From NCBI GenBank assembly GCA_963693305.1, contig OY855908.1:28594305-28658304 (forward strand): DNA of 64,000 nt, given 5' to 3'. This DNA comes from Meandrina meandrites. Its lineage: Eukaryota > Cnidaria > Anthozoa > Scleractinia > Meandrinidae. A program made the position numbers and the translations under genes. Shown here piece after piece: positions 28,201 to 32,027 of this stretch. A model generated the notes under the pieces. That model worked only from the letters and a program-made list of their open reading frames with translations. It was not told where the DNA came from and did no database searches. How positions within the stretch are numbered: the first letter of the stretch is position 1; the number at the start of each line of letters is the position of its first letter.

Positions 28201-31085
28201 ATATGTTACAAAGTTGATGGATAGACACAACGTGAAGATACAGAGAAGTGAAGCGGGTAACCATCGAGCTCAGGCATTCGTTGAGAGAGCGAACAGGACT
28301 TTGGGAGAGAGATTATTTAGCCATCAGTATGCGCAGGAGATGGTGAGTGACGAGAGATCAAGAGTCTGGGTGAAGAGATTGCCTGCGGTTATGAAAGCGT
28401 TAAACTCTCAGGTGATCAGAATCACAGGTAAAGAACCTGATAAAGCCCTCGGTTAACAGAATCTTTAACCCATTTTTTCTTTACATATTTTAAAGGAAAA
28501 AAAATCAAAAAAAATCAAATTAGAAAAATGAAATGTCCTGGCTCTCTCTTCCCCATGCTACTCAAGCTACCACATGACGCCTTGCACTCGGTTATATGTA
28601 GCTGCACAGTTAGGTTCGTCACAGAAACTTTCCCTCGAATAAAGGAGGAAGAAGTTTTCTTATTGAGTACGTCTTGATTGTGATTATTGAATTGCAGAGA
28701 AGTCGCTCCAGAATTAGCCTGTATGCAGATGAAAATTTTACTCTGTAAAATTGCAACTTCAAAAGCAAAGCCATTCTCGTGGCACAACATTGTGGGGAAT
28801 TTAAAACTAACAACGCTTGACCAACAACACGGAAAAATTTAATATGCCATGCATGTTTGCAAAGCGAAGACAACTTAGAAAGCAAAAGTACCTGACTTTT
28901 TGTCCGAATTTCTTCACACCGAAGGAAGGAAACACGCGGGGACTTGGCATGAACGTTTGAAATATTGTGTTCTAGCTCTAGCTTGAAAATAATCCAAAAC
29001 AAATCGAGAATTTTTTCCTAGTTGCAATTACATCATTTGTTCGATTTTCTCAATATTTCGACGAAAATCGTCCATCTTTATTCATTGCTAAGTGATCAGG
29101 TGATATCGGCCTTAAACAGGATAGGTATTTGGTCAAGATGCTATCACATTTATGCCGCAGTTGAGACGGACCGAACAAAGTAGTTTTCATTAAGAGCACA
29201 ATTAAGAAGCCGGTATTTTGTAACATTTTGCGGTTAGGATTATCATGTAACTTGCTGTGAGTGAGCTTTAACAGTTTGCCAGCTTGTTTGATGTCATAAC
29301 AAAAAATCACTTTTTTCTGGGCCCTACCTAACATCTTCATTTTCGGGCTCGGATCGATGTGAACTGATTTGCACGAGGAAAATCGATCTTTCCATGGCAA
29401 CGATAAACAGAAAAACACGAAATAAGTTAAACTTGAATTCCACGCGAATAAGATTTGACGTAAAAAAATAACTGAAGAGTATCTAAGTATCTGAAACTAT
29501 GGTTTTGATATTCACATCAAATATAACAAAAAAAATATGTATGTTCGATTTCGAATAAATCGCAAATATAGTTCAAAGCATGCTGTTTGCATAATAATGA
29601 TAAGTGGACCGAGATGCAGACATTGCCCTGATGAAATTACTTCCAAATAACGCCAAAATCTATATTTAACTTGCCTTTCATCGTCGTGAAAGCTTTGCTG
29701 ATTTTCTTTATCAAGATCCTAACAATTGGATTTTCCATGCAGCCATAAAATTTTAAGCTACTCGCAGAACTCAACACGCATAATCTTTTTACTTCCTTAT
29801 TCGTTATTCTTTTATGTTTTGTAGCTGTCAGCCTGTAGTTGAGAAAAAAAGACAATTGCAATCATTTTTCTTCTGTCACTTTATATTACTGTTTTTATTT
29901 ATGTACACTGACCTTTACATTTCAATTCGTTTATTCTTATCGCTTATTTTGTATTGAAATGTTTTCCTCAAGCCTTCCTTTTCCAACCGTGTCGTTAACA
30001 GAGTAAACTCTCCTCCATAATATTATATCGAATACGATACCTATAACAATACTAATAATATACCGTTCTCACTCATTAATTATACAGCTCATTGTCTGGC
30101 GTGGATGCGTGGATAAGATATGTATGGGGAAAAGATTCTGGCCGAGGCAATAAGCGGCTGGGTGCGAAAGCACTAAAGCTGATTATGTTGCGTCGCCGAA
30201 GGGGAGGTGGGAGGGTCGAAAGTTCGCCTGGACTTCGTGGCTTGCGTATCTCTTTCGAAATGTCCCGATCTTAGCAAAGGGATCTTTAAATAACGAATTC
30301 AGTAATGCACGTGGCGATTCAACATTGTATAACTCAGCTATCCATAAACGAACGGGGTTATGTAATCCACACACTCCGAAATACCGCGTCATAATTATGA
30401 ATGAGAATAGTGCCTTGCTAAATTAAAATCGAACTTAAGGCAACTCTTTCTTTTTTTCTTAGATTGTTCTGATCTACTAAAATCAGGCCATACTCAAAGT
30501 GGATTGTACTCTGTCAACCCAGACGGTAGAGGAAACTTTACTGTCTACTGTGACATGCACATTGACGGAGGAGGCTGGACAGTTTTTCAGCGAAGACAAG
30601 ATGGCTCCGTAGACTTCTTTCGGGGATGGAACGACTACAAAGCAGGCTTTGGTCAGCTGACTGCTGAGTTCTGGTTAGGAAACGACAAGATCCACCGACT
30701 GGCTGCCTGTAGACCGAGCTCTCTGCGAGTTGAGCTGGAGGACTGGAACGGAGCTAAAGCGTATGCCAAATATGGCACGTTCAACATTAATGATGAGCAG
30801 GCGCAGTATCGACTTAAAGTGGGTTCATATTCAGGTACAGCGGGAGATTCGTTAGCATGGCATAACAACATGGCGTTTACTACAAAAGACAGAGATAATG
30901 ACTGGGGTGGTTACAACTGTGCTGCAAAATATTTTGGCGGCTGGTGGTACCGCAGCTGCAGCATATCCAATCTAAACGGACAATACCTGGGAGACAAAAG
31001 TGGTTACAGAGGAGCCGTGTGGCGCGCCTTCAGAGATTCTCTTTCACTCAAATTCACTGAAATGAAACTGAGGCCGTCATCGTAG
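16295..31085 (+). CDS. PAN/apple-EGF-fibrinogen-domain secreted protein, copy 2 (interrupted in intron 2)
   Basis: Exons 16295-16651, 16773-16899 and 30463-31085 have the same phases as copies 1 and 3 and an open frame throughout (368 residues). Exon 3 starts six bases later than in the paralogues, so two residues (Gly-Arg before DCSDLL) are missing. The signal peptide, PAN-like, EGF and fibrinogen motifs are all kept. Intron 2 is 13.6 kb instead of about 1.5 kb, because an 11.5-kb capsid-encoding element lies at 17026-28561. The reading frame is unharmed, so the gene may still be expressed if the long intron is spliced. That is untested. The pocket region (NCAAKYFGGWWYRSCSIS) differs strongly from copies 1 and 3. 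Confidence 0.85.
17020..17025. repeat. Left target-site duplication TCAAGC
   Basis: The 6 bp directly left of the transposon are repeated at 28562-28567. Joining the flanks gives a site that aligns without gaps to the intact paralogues near 830 and 40139. Confidence 0.85.
17027..17133 (+). repeat. Left terminal inverted repeat (107 bp)
   Basis: Base-for-base the reverse complement of 28455-28561. Tip: GTAGCATGGGGAAGAGAGAG. One extra A (17026) precedes it. It includes two TTTGATTTTTT units and a GGTTAAAGAT motif at 17118-17127 that can serve as promoter for the zinc-knuckle gene starting at 17149. Confidence 0.95.
17118..17127 (+). promoter_or_regulatory. Promoter-like TTAAAGAT motif in left TIR
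   Basis: GGTTAAAGAT ends 21 bp before the ATG at 17149 and matches the (A/G)TTTAAAGA motif in front of the minus-strand genes. Confidence 0.45.
17149..18021 (+). CDS. SAP-like plus eight zinc-knuckle repeat protein
   Basis: A 290-residue protein. Residues 2-34 (LKVKDLKALAKDRGIKGYYR, then LRKAELIEVL) fit a SAP or Rho-N-like helix-extended-loop-helix, a fold that usually binds nucleic acid. Residues 40-150 are a linker with no recognised domain. Residues 152-286 hold eight repeats of C-x-H-x6-C-x2-C, for example CTHGKFKPYCKDC and CQHGKNKRYCKEC; unit 4 is looser and unit 8 is one residue shorter. I recall similar CxHGxxKxxCxxC arrays in giant-virus and protist proteins of unknown function. A role in binding element DNA or RNA, or in regulation, is inference. 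It is the only plus-strand gene at the left end, and its promoter motif lies in the TIR. Confidence 0.8.
   Translation: MENLKVKDLKALAKDRGIKGYYRLRKAELIEVLTPVGDLVDLGENTKNDQPIPEIDISIPTPSRITQIKNLVVEPVKSVMNPNLFKNAVYELIEALTKPIKPRETVKEITNDKSEPIFVIREIESDLSVPFENTAICCSDPNIIPYNGFPRCPHGKDKPQCKECGGWRICTHGKFKPYCKDCKGSQICSHGKNKHQCRDCKGSQICHHDRVIYSCKYCMGCTHGRLKKYCKECKGSRICEHNRVKYTCKECGGKGICQHGKNKRYCKECKGSGICPHGKNKPCKECNAKK
18022..18144. other. Convergent intergenic region, possible shared 3' end
   Basis: The left plus-strand gene and the minus-strand gene cluster end toward each other here. It includes ATTCATAACGCGTATCACGT followed by TATGAAC, a partly palindromic stretch around 18055-18078. No standard polyadenylation signal stands out. 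Confidence 0.35.
18145..19727 (-). CDS. Conserved element protein, about 510 aa, with 3'-end frameshift
   Basis: The uninterrupted frame runs 19739-18186. I prefer the ATG at 19727 (MSNQKDDDKK), because the promoter-like TTTTTAAAT at 19747-19755 then sits at the usual 20 bp. No domain is recognised. Regions that look structured include NFAVWCATTGCGVSQRLLL, WFHVYFTIRRILFQMGGIQS, INQSIEALVYCVLGAQV and PGTWLMPSRMVISTESTIGY. Near 18250 the frame appears shifted by one base: the other frame reads a Pro-rich linker and a hydrophobic, membrane-like end that stops at 18145-18147, while the uninterrupted frame ends in an unlikely Arg/His-rich tail. It could be a structural or penton-like component. 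I believe relatives occur as uncharacterised cnidarian proteins (memory, unchecked). Confidence 0.7.
19818..20420 (-). CDS. Membrane protein with Gly-rich hydrophobic core, 200 aa
   Basis: N-terminal 60 residues are charged and probably helical (LEKDLHDCEKIYKKYKRAR). Residues 61-107 are a long Gly/Ala/Val-rich hydrophobic segment with two likely membrane passes. The rest is helical and charged (KHEKTVSVCQAKINTVKDVV) with a PPPPMPQ stretch. The gene starts on the base next to the stop of the upstream gene (20421), so the two are probably one transcript, although ATTTTTAAC at 20438-20446 could be a weak own promoter. Function unknown; a virion membrane component is a guess. Confidence 0.7.
   Translation of the reverse strand: MESYREIYPQLPNEYTGENFRLKQCSDWLSLLEKDLHDCEKIYKKYKRARSYLFNLSTGSGSLSVALCGGGLGTGLTGIGIPVSVALGAVGGVCALTSVATASLAKIISKKVSKHEKTVSVCQAKINTVKDVVSKALTDNKISHEEFLLVKKECEKYYEMKRLIREKNEHQPPPPMPQADLKKMEENIRSEMLKKLAQSE
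20421..21323 (-). CDS. C-terminally membrane-anchored protein, 300 aa
   Basis: Residues 1-60 are acidic and disordered (PVDPGDDDEGEMIPM). Residues 140-192 are a strongly charged coiled coil (RRREKEKELE, EQQRDERENMEREVEVIEER). Residues 206-225, 252-274 and 277-291 are hydrophobic, separated by a Gly/Lys-rich amphipathic stretch (KGIGNGFKAIGKKLGEILPG), and the end is basic (KNKSKRK). Such an amphipathic plus hydrophobic end could be membrane-active. No family recognised. A 28-bp palindrome and a TTTAAAGA motif lie directly upstream. Confidence 0.72.
   Translation of the reverse strand: MDVDPTETDNPFEPVDPGDDDEGEMIPMTSTSRRDRGFDNRNYEETSFIDENTPLIRREERRDDAWERIREKYPKVNPANSSFTSDIDEYDRVVVRMKRKGGKSYPLFRSDGELNDKLPKTIKDSLGPTFEEVIETDERGITRRREKEKELESSLKDAGPSQRENIVRDIEQQRDERENMEREVEVIEERLSLRDRVKAIFKKYGFTAFAVLSAVGAVIGVIVSNLKSGLSRLGKGIGNGFKAIGKKLGEILPGMIGAIASFIFKTAGEAIGFLAKNAWLLIVAVVVYFVEQVKNKSKRK
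21324..21351. promoter_or_regulatory. 28-bp perfect palindrome in the leader of the 300-aa gene
   Basis: GATTCTTTACTTAA/TTAAGTAAAGAATC directly abuts the start codon (21321-21323) and overlaps the promoter-like motif. It can form a hairpin in the mRNA leader or act as a dimeric binding site. Confidence 0.6.
21350..21358 (-). promoter_or_regulatory. Promoter-like GTTTAAAGA, 300-aa gene
   Basis: Minus-strand GTTTAAAGA, 26 bp before the ATG. One of seven strong matches to a shared motif. Confidence 0.55.
21405..21815 (-). CDS. Two-pass membrane protein, 136 aa
   Basis: Hydrophobic segments at residues about 4-27 (IALMIGGAVLNATAFVGGFY) and 116-134 (MAYVGGGMLALGYVASRLF) flank a charged, probably coiled-coil middle (KALEKYQRDYAAYQEKRQR, LLDWYNQQRDEE). 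The two hydrophobic ends suggest a hairpin anchored in a membrane. No known domain. A weak promoter-like GATAAAGG (minus strand) lies about 20 bp upstream (21835-21843). Confidence 0.7.
   Translation of the reverse strand: MATIALMIGGAVLNATAFVGGFYLAKYLSGSNTDTERIRHDKALEKYQRDYAAYQEKRQRLLDWYNQQRDEEHQASQNLSNTDEAFKLYSQTHPDYSLQEPRLSDYYRPSDDQRVGEMAYVGGGMLALGYVASRLF
21850..22056 (-). CDS. 68-aa membrane protein, paralogue of the fibre N-terminus
   Basis: Almost the whole protein matches residues 1-62 of the fibre-like protein at 22364-23338: DASVLIGLSAGVGY against DASVLIGISSGFGY, and KWVAVLSGSMYLKEY against KWVGILSGSIYLKDY. Hydrophobic segment at about residues 13-27. It may be a free anchor subunit or a duplication remnant. 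ATTTAAAGA lies 20 bp upstream (22076-22084). Confidence 0.7.
   Translation of the reverse strand: MSENKLVKTVTDASVLIGLSAGVGYIAKKAIKESFINDPSSNYGKWVAVLSGSMYLKEYLEKQKILPS
22076..22084 (-). promoter_or_regulatory. Promoter-like ATTTAAAGA, 68-aa gene
   Basis: Exact ATTTAAAGA on the minus strand, 19 bp before the ATG. TCTCTGA/TCAGAGA inverted halves flank the start codon. Confidence 0.55.
22090..22341 (-). CDS. Small membrane protein with CxC pairs, 83 aa
   Basis: Residues 9-27 are a membrane segment. They are followed by Cys27 and two C-x-C pairs (33/35 and 46/48) in a Gly-rich loop that could bind one zinc ion, then a charged helix (KERREQELKRIEEEKSK). No family recognised. The promoter-like variant CGATTAAAGA (22361-22370) overlaps the stop of the upstream gene. 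Confidence 0.65.
   Translation of the reverse strand: MYFEFDFELSDIIIASLFAFSLYITFCSPKKHCACGVKIPEGGGLCECGEYNHRMFIHKERREQELKRIEEEKSKGNSYDTFL
22364..23338 (-). CDS. Fibre-like protein with N-terminal anchor, 324 aa
   Basis: Residues 1-62 form a hydrophobic anchor module shared with the 68-aa gene. Residues 93-111 (INLANPVGDRDAVNKSYVD) and 127-147 (IHNLKTPETKDVDYAVNVNY) are two units of the type seen in bacteriophage tail fibres. Residues 178-324 look like an all-beta head (VFYKGYL, IKNPGVYSISLIDGL, GWKTYNFISVLDIY) of C1q/TNF jelly-roll type. The architecture anchor-shaft-head fits a virion attachment fibre. The shaft motif is visible; the head fold and role are inferred. Own promoter motif at 23357-23365 and a hairpin at the start codon. 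Confidence 0.75.
   Translation of the reverse strand: MLKEKIFKTIYDASVLIGISSGFGYFINMDDPSTSITDYLKWVGILSGSIYLKDYMQREEILKRIDSLNSKKGVIASKEKTPKNLDLKLKRVINLANPVGDRDAVNKSYVDEKVIRKGDLDMGGNEIHNLKTPETKDVDYAVNVNYVNRTVDKRESITLQKISEMRNYVDESVPKKVFYKGYLKHDNDSFIRFFANGTEDHTRYTRQSDPSDFVVNEEDYEKIIIKNPGVYSISLIDGLKTESEDDNGTVQFILNPAPFLSLSDNINITVPNTGRGWKTYNFISVLDIYKDTKLSIQTSDARTIFDGLGEGYKKFGMILINKID
23320..23359. promoter_or_regulatory. Hairpin spanning the fibre-gene start codon
   Basis: 16-base arms, 23320-23335 and 23344-23359, with one mismatch and an 8-base loop that includes the start codon. The outer arm overlaps the promoter-like motif. Confidence 0.55.
23357..23365 (-). promoter_or_regulatory. Promoter-like ATTTAAAGA, fibre gene
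   Basis: Exact ATTTAAAGA on the minus strand, 18 bp before the ATG at 23338. Confidence 0.55.
23399..23812 (-). CDS. Single-pass membrane protein with Pro-rich tail, 137 aa
   Basis: A basic, helical N-terminal half (KKVAAGKKLAEYNRRAKEAL) is followed by a membrane segment at residues 78-98 (SFTTAISLVGIGLTAVNMFM) and a Pro-rich end (PPLTEPPPAIARPQPPPAI). No family recognised. It lies in the run of small membrane-protein genes, with a promoter motif at 23835-23843 and a perfect hairpin over the start codon. Confidence 0.68.
   Translation of the reverse strand: MSEDVEQITKAPIESNVKTKEKDPKKVAAGKKLAEYNRRAKEALKEKMKRDADKATEPEERDEQSKTLTAEGWIPEISFTTAISLVGIGLTAVNMFMSYRKDTKVDPPLTEPPPAIARPQPPPAIESKIPVPKMGML
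23799..23835. promoter_or_regulatory. Perfect 14-bp hairpin over a start codon
   Basis: ACATCTTCTGACAT (23799-23812) and ATGTCAGAAGATGT (23822-23835) with a 9-base loop. The left arm is the first codons of the 137-aa gene. Confidence 0.65.
23835..23843 (-). promoter_or_regulatory. Promoter-like GTTTAAAGA, 137-aa gene
   Basis: GTTTAAAGA on the minus strand, 22 bp before the ATG. Confidence 0.55.
23870..24181 (-). CDS. Small repeat protein A, 103 aa
   Basis: Close paralogue of the next gene upstream (24274-24621): MSQEKVL, then VRYIEHRVKISEEQREKF, IRFRHEDL and IINMSKDQVQKH are shared with small changes. Inside the protein two halves of about 34 residues look alike (S-x-EQ-x-x-x-F-x-x-A...V-x-I-x-F followed by T-x-x-Q-x-x-I-x-x-A...V-I-I-x-M). 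No membrane segment and no known domain. I recall similar short repeat proteins in other Polinton-like elements, but cannot name a family. Promoter motif at 24206-24214. Confidence 0.68.
   Translation of the reverse strand: MSQEKVLDNAPSIVRYIEHRVKISEEQREKFFSAIGDREAVSIRFRHEDLWGGNDLIAFTEQQFKIITIAFEKGREVIINMSKDQVQKHGAFMDEDDLIFLPV
24206..24214 (-). promoter_or_regulatory. Promoter-like ATTTAAAGA, gene A
   Basis: AAATGATTTAAAGAAT context identical to that before the paralogous gene at 24621; 24 bp before the ATG. Confidence 0.55.
24274..24621 (-). CDS. Small repeat protein B, 115 aa
   Basis: Tandem paralogue of the 103-aa protein, with 12 extra residues near the N-terminus that repeat its own start (MSQEKVLVRKVNISEKEKVL). 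Both the coding region and the promoter context (ATGATTTAAAGAAT) are duplicated, so a whole expression unit was copied. Function unknown. Divergence is mostly in the C-terminal end (DADDYFYSPL against MDEDDLIFLPV). Confidence 0.68.
   Translation of the reverse strand: MSQEKVLVRKVNISEKEKVLAISPKVVRYVDYRVNIPDEQRERFCEAIDNNRAVSIRFRHEDLSDGDDLIAFTMQQFKRIASAFDKGRGVIINMSEEQVQKHEIVDADDYFYSPL
24641..24649 (-). promoter_or_regulatory. Promoter-like ATTTAAAGA, gene B
   Basis: ATTTAAAGA on the minus strand, 19 bp before the ATG at 24621. Confidence 0.55.
24677..25063 (-). CDS. PD-(D/E)XK nuclease, Vsr-like
   Basis: The frame opens at 25078 (MQQLKMSFG). The second Met (25063) puts the TTTAAAAC motif at 25086-25094 at the usual distance and is preferred, giving 128 residues. 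Numbered from the first Met, the motifs are E45-L-D47-G-Y-N at the end of one strand and F63-E64-Y-D66-G-x-Q-H in the next, then KDEMCRDEGVLLIRIPH. This order (acidic residue, then hydrophobic-E-Y-D-G-Q-H, then RIP) fits the restriction-endonuclease fold of Vsr-type and related viral nucleases. Substrate is unknown; roles in resolving or trimming element DNA ends are plausible. Confidence 0.7.
   Translation of the reverse strand: MSFGVYEEKCRKIFQELFKKEFKKVRPDWLKNLWTYQNLELDGYNPDVITHLGKGLAFEYDGAQHSRFTPCFHSCAEDFEYQVMKDSLKDEMCRDEGVLLIRIPHYIPYWELKPFIIGRLVIEGVKLD
25131..25631 (-). CDS. Conserved element protein, 166 aa
   Basis: An acidic N-terminus (EDYIEDVQPEKIEEQPDNDD) is followed by helical stretches (LGDIKRLSPKQVEKYFNRY, VESAISAASVLISYVIPMDD, ELSNFAGLLVLKGGRLVALA) and a polar tail. 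Weakly hydrophobic helices suggest membrane association but no clear membrane pass. I believe similar proteins recur in cnidarian genomes without annotation (memory, unchecked). It sits just after the ATPase gene. Promoter motif at 25658-25666. Confidence 0.68.
   Translation of the reverse strand: MANVEDYIEDVQPEKIEEQPDNDDLETHRESLAILASLGSTEEFLGKAMSLGDIKRLSPKQVEKYFNRYKTVMGKKVSTGLVESAISAASVLISYVIPMDDVEALNEDLKNDDLVKRELSNFAGLLVLKGGRLVALASGLFKVAKHVKLRPSEENSKENEEVSNDS
25658..25666 (-). promoter_or_regulatory. Promoter-like ATTTAAAGG, 166-aa gene
   Basis: ATTTAAAGG on the minus strand, 26 bp before the ATG at 25631. Confidence 0.5.
25708..26328 (-). CDS. FtsK/HerA-type (A32-like) genome-packaging ATPase
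   Basis: The protein has 206 residues. The Walker A loop is G16-P-T-N-C-A-K-T23 after strand FHMIIT. Walker B is LLILDD at 94-99, and the T-Q-Q sensor follows at 131-133 (VWVLTQQL). Order, spacing and short length match the A32-like packaging ATPases of Polintons, adintoviruses and nucleocytoviruses. These drive DNA into preformed capsids. The gene lies directly downstream of the probable capsid gene, as in related elements. A variant promoter-like TATAAAAGA (minus strand) lies at 26346-26354. Confidence 0.85.
   Translation of the reverse strand: MKELRDKIPFHMIITGPTNCAKTKYLIDQLRGPFRKVFEYIVLICPTYAKNRTYHGFAQDDKRFFVLSPDSSNSDEIDSLLTDVSLLFSGTNTLLILDDCAVSKDLKQRSNKFIDLAFSGRHDGLSVWVLTQQLTSIAKPFRENVACVVTFHNPSQVGMKTLFEDYGGDLDTETKRLFNRMLKEERYSRLCLCLRYPFECYLEIPS
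26329..26479. promoter_or_regulatory. ATPase/capsid intergenic region with direct repeats
   Basis: The phrase GTTCATTATCACTATCTGTA occurs twice (around 26401 and 26437). It lies between the capsid stop and the ATPase start and may carry the ATPase promoter, a terminator or both. Highly AT-rich near 26350-26390. Confidence 0.45.
26480..27727 (-). CDS. Probable double-jelly-roll major capsid protein
   Basis: The protein has 415 residues with no membrane segment and is predicted mainly beta. Characteristic runs are SSLNRITFDRSS, VIVPGSVKLIFDLIVSG, GRNLVKKLKVLFGGEILQDT, ALTHDLTFEITLPEV, SRRSMTGILLLFEES, VSININGMPNQLYSKG and FYAGDKFGLWIDLRTFFDNS. The pattern of many strands ending in GDKF-x-LWIDLR-type motifs, the length and the position beside the packaging ATPase point to the viral double-jelly-roll capsid fold. 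This is an inference from order and pattern, since the fold itself cannot be proven by eye. It is the first gene of the minus-strand cluster and shares a 27-bp promoter region with the integrase. Confidence 0.72.
   Translation of the reverse strand: MSSYSVPENINPNRVPREPLGLKAESSLNRITFDRSSHNSGHTIRVVIPKLTDDVVIVPGSVKLIFDLIVSGHANNTVVNNIGRNLVKKLKVLFGGEILQDTNRYDLFQTYHDLFLETEDREDRLRQGISSLNMRKLRTGAGDKVESDAKEVALSKIHGKRYEIPLDHPVICDNGSLYPSALTHDLTFEITLPEVNDIVNHDKGEEKKTPPNYKLENIELEYHCIKSEDLASEAMATYQTGKEFYYENVHHLENFTISKPNDSIINLKVDTSRRSMTGILLLFEESYDTGKRDSEKFLNPDIRSVSININGMPNQLYSKGMIHSDFWEAIKRRMGSKGSVKEKDFYAGDKFGLWIDLRTFFDNSIHGGGLRNTKDGVKLEIKRKTGGSGTITCHMFLVADAMMEIMNKDFKSIMY
27728..27754. promoter_or_regulatory. 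27-bp bidirectional promoter between capsid and integrase genes
   Basis: Only 27 bp separate the two divergent start codons. The minus-strand motif ATTTAAAAA (27748-27756) precedes the capsid ATG by about 20 bp and overlaps the integrase ATG. The plus-strand TTTTAAAAGAGA (27727-27738) precedes the integrase ATG at a like distance and overlaps the capsid start. Confidence 0.55.
27755..28456 (+). CDS. rve-type DDE integrase
   Basis: The protein has 233 residues. The catalytic triad is visible as D80 (IHQADLLFL), D142 (LIVDPGKEF) and E177 (FVERANRTL), with 35 residues between the last two positions, as in retroviral and Polinton integrases. The N-terminal part (KVSEDKARDWLERQ) looks like a helical DNA-binding region without a clear HHCC finger. 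The protein stops soon after the core (TGKEPDKALG), so the C-terminal SH3 or chromodomain found in many relatives is missing. The stop codon reaches two bases into the right TIR. It should catalyse insertion with the 6-bp staggered cut seen at the ends. Confidence 0.88.
   Translation: MSNVKTNVNNLMRKIYYSTEGYWKGYSAVSKLAFAAKVSEDKARDWLERQALWQIYLPPPKYLPRPHWSVSRPNEIHQADLLFLPHDKVGRKTYRYALVVIDVATRYKDAEALTSKESQEVAKAFETIYKRKLKWPKTLIVDPGKEFMGYVTKLMDRHNVKIQRSEAGNHRAQAFVERANRTLGERLFSHQYAQEMVSDERSRVWVKRLPAVMKALNSQVIRITGKEPDKALG
28455..28561 (-). repeat. Right terminal inverted repeat (107 bp)
   Basis: Exact reverse complement of 17027-17133. It carries the same TTAAAGAT motif, here pointing leftward, antisense to the integrase end. 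Confidence 0.95.
28562..28567. repeat. Right target-site duplication TCAAGC
   Basis: Matches 17020-17025. The sequence then continues as CTACCACATGACGCCTTGCA, as in the paralogous introns. Confidence 0.85.
28568..30462. other. Right part of intron 2, copy 2
   Basis: The first 250 bp align with 845-1090 in copy 1, with substitutions. The rest (about 28850-30440) has no match in the other copies and no gene I recognise; the frames at 28619-29002, 29050-29418 and 29637-29861 have no recognisable motif. It ends in a pyrimidine-rich acceptor (TTTCTTTTTTTCTTAG). Confidence 0.5.
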
Positions 31086-31377
31086 AAAGAATACCAGTAA
31101 CAGGTTTAATCCTGTTAGTGACGTAAATACCAAATGATCTAAATAAATGATCTTTACCCATTGCATCTTTTAATAATTTGGTAAATCGCAACCAACGGTT
31201 ACTTTTGCATTTATTTGAGTGACAAGAAATGAAGTTGTTGTGATTGTAGATTTTAGAACTTCAGCTTCCATTTTAAATTTAAGATTACAAAATTGTAGCT
31301 TTAACCGGGAACCTCATTTTTTTCCTATCACTAATCCTTTCTCGTATTAGCCATTGTTGATAACTTTACTCAGCTAA

Positions 31378-31473
31378 TAGCCTGGGTACCAGTCCTTTTT
31401 CCTTCTGGGAGCGCGAGCTTTCACGCGCCTCTCGCTCAAGATCTTGAAAAGAAGACGATTGGTACCCAGGCTA
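31378..31473. mobile_element. Palindromic MITE, second copy
   Basis: TAGCCTGGGTACCA...TGGTACCCAGGCTA, same position as at 3169-3263. Confidence 0.65.
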
Positions 31474-31816
31474 CTTCACTGTACTCACGTTAGTCTCTCT
31501 TCAAGTTATTTTAATTAATCTGTCACAAACCTGTTCGCACCAATTTGCCAATAGAGTTTGTTAGATTTTATTTTAGATTCCTTTATTTATAATGTATTAA
31601 GCTAGTCGATTACCCGTTGATTTATGGAAAAGGAGGGAATAGTTGTAATCAGTACTGGATCCAATCAAAACTGTTTGACTTCGCTAATCCAAAGAGTAAA
31701 TGTTAAAGTGTTAAAATTAGTAATGAAAAACGATGTGGCGTGTTTCTCGTTCTAAGATTGCGATCCATTGTGGTATATACTTGTTCGAGTAAATTTGTAT
31801 AGTGCAGTAGAGAACA

Positions 31817-31846
31817 GTAAGTATGTAAGTAAGTAAGTAAGTAACC

Positions 31847-31902
<56 letters not shown>

Positions 31903-31942
31903 GACTGACTGACTGACTGACTGACTGACTGACTGACTGACT

Positions 31943-31976
<34 letters not shown>

Positions 31977-32027
31977 TTGACTGACTGACTGACTGACTGA
32001 CTGACTGACTGACTGACTGACCATAAG
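31817..32027. repeat. (CTAA)n/(CTGA)n array, second copy
   Basis: AACT units followed by GACT units. Shorter and more regular than the first array. Confidence 0.9.

Larger units (their letters stand above)
17026..28561. mobile_element. Polinton-like, capsid-encoding transposon or provirus without DNA polymerase
   Basis: The element is 11,536 bp with identical 107-bp terminal inverted repeats, a 6-bp target duplication and sixteen genes packed with short gaps. An rve integrase (plus strand) lies at the right end and a SAP/zinc-knuckle gene (plus strand) at the left end. The fourteen minus-strand genes between them start with a probable major capsid protein followed by a packaging ATPase. A 6-bp duplication, inverted repeats, DDE integrase, A32-like ATPase and jelly-roll capsid are the Polinton/Maverick hallmark set. 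The usual protein-primed polymerase B, adenain-like protease and helicase are not found. Identical ends and almost wholly open frames suggest recent insertion. One frameshift is visible near 18250. Confidence 0.85.

Noticed and set aside
17026..28561. Bacterial or phage contamination, suggested by tail-fibre-like motifs
   Set aside because: The ends, target duplication and continuous alignment of both flanks with host paralogues show that it is inserted in the host gene. Short AT-rich leaders without ribosome-binding sites also argue against bacteria.
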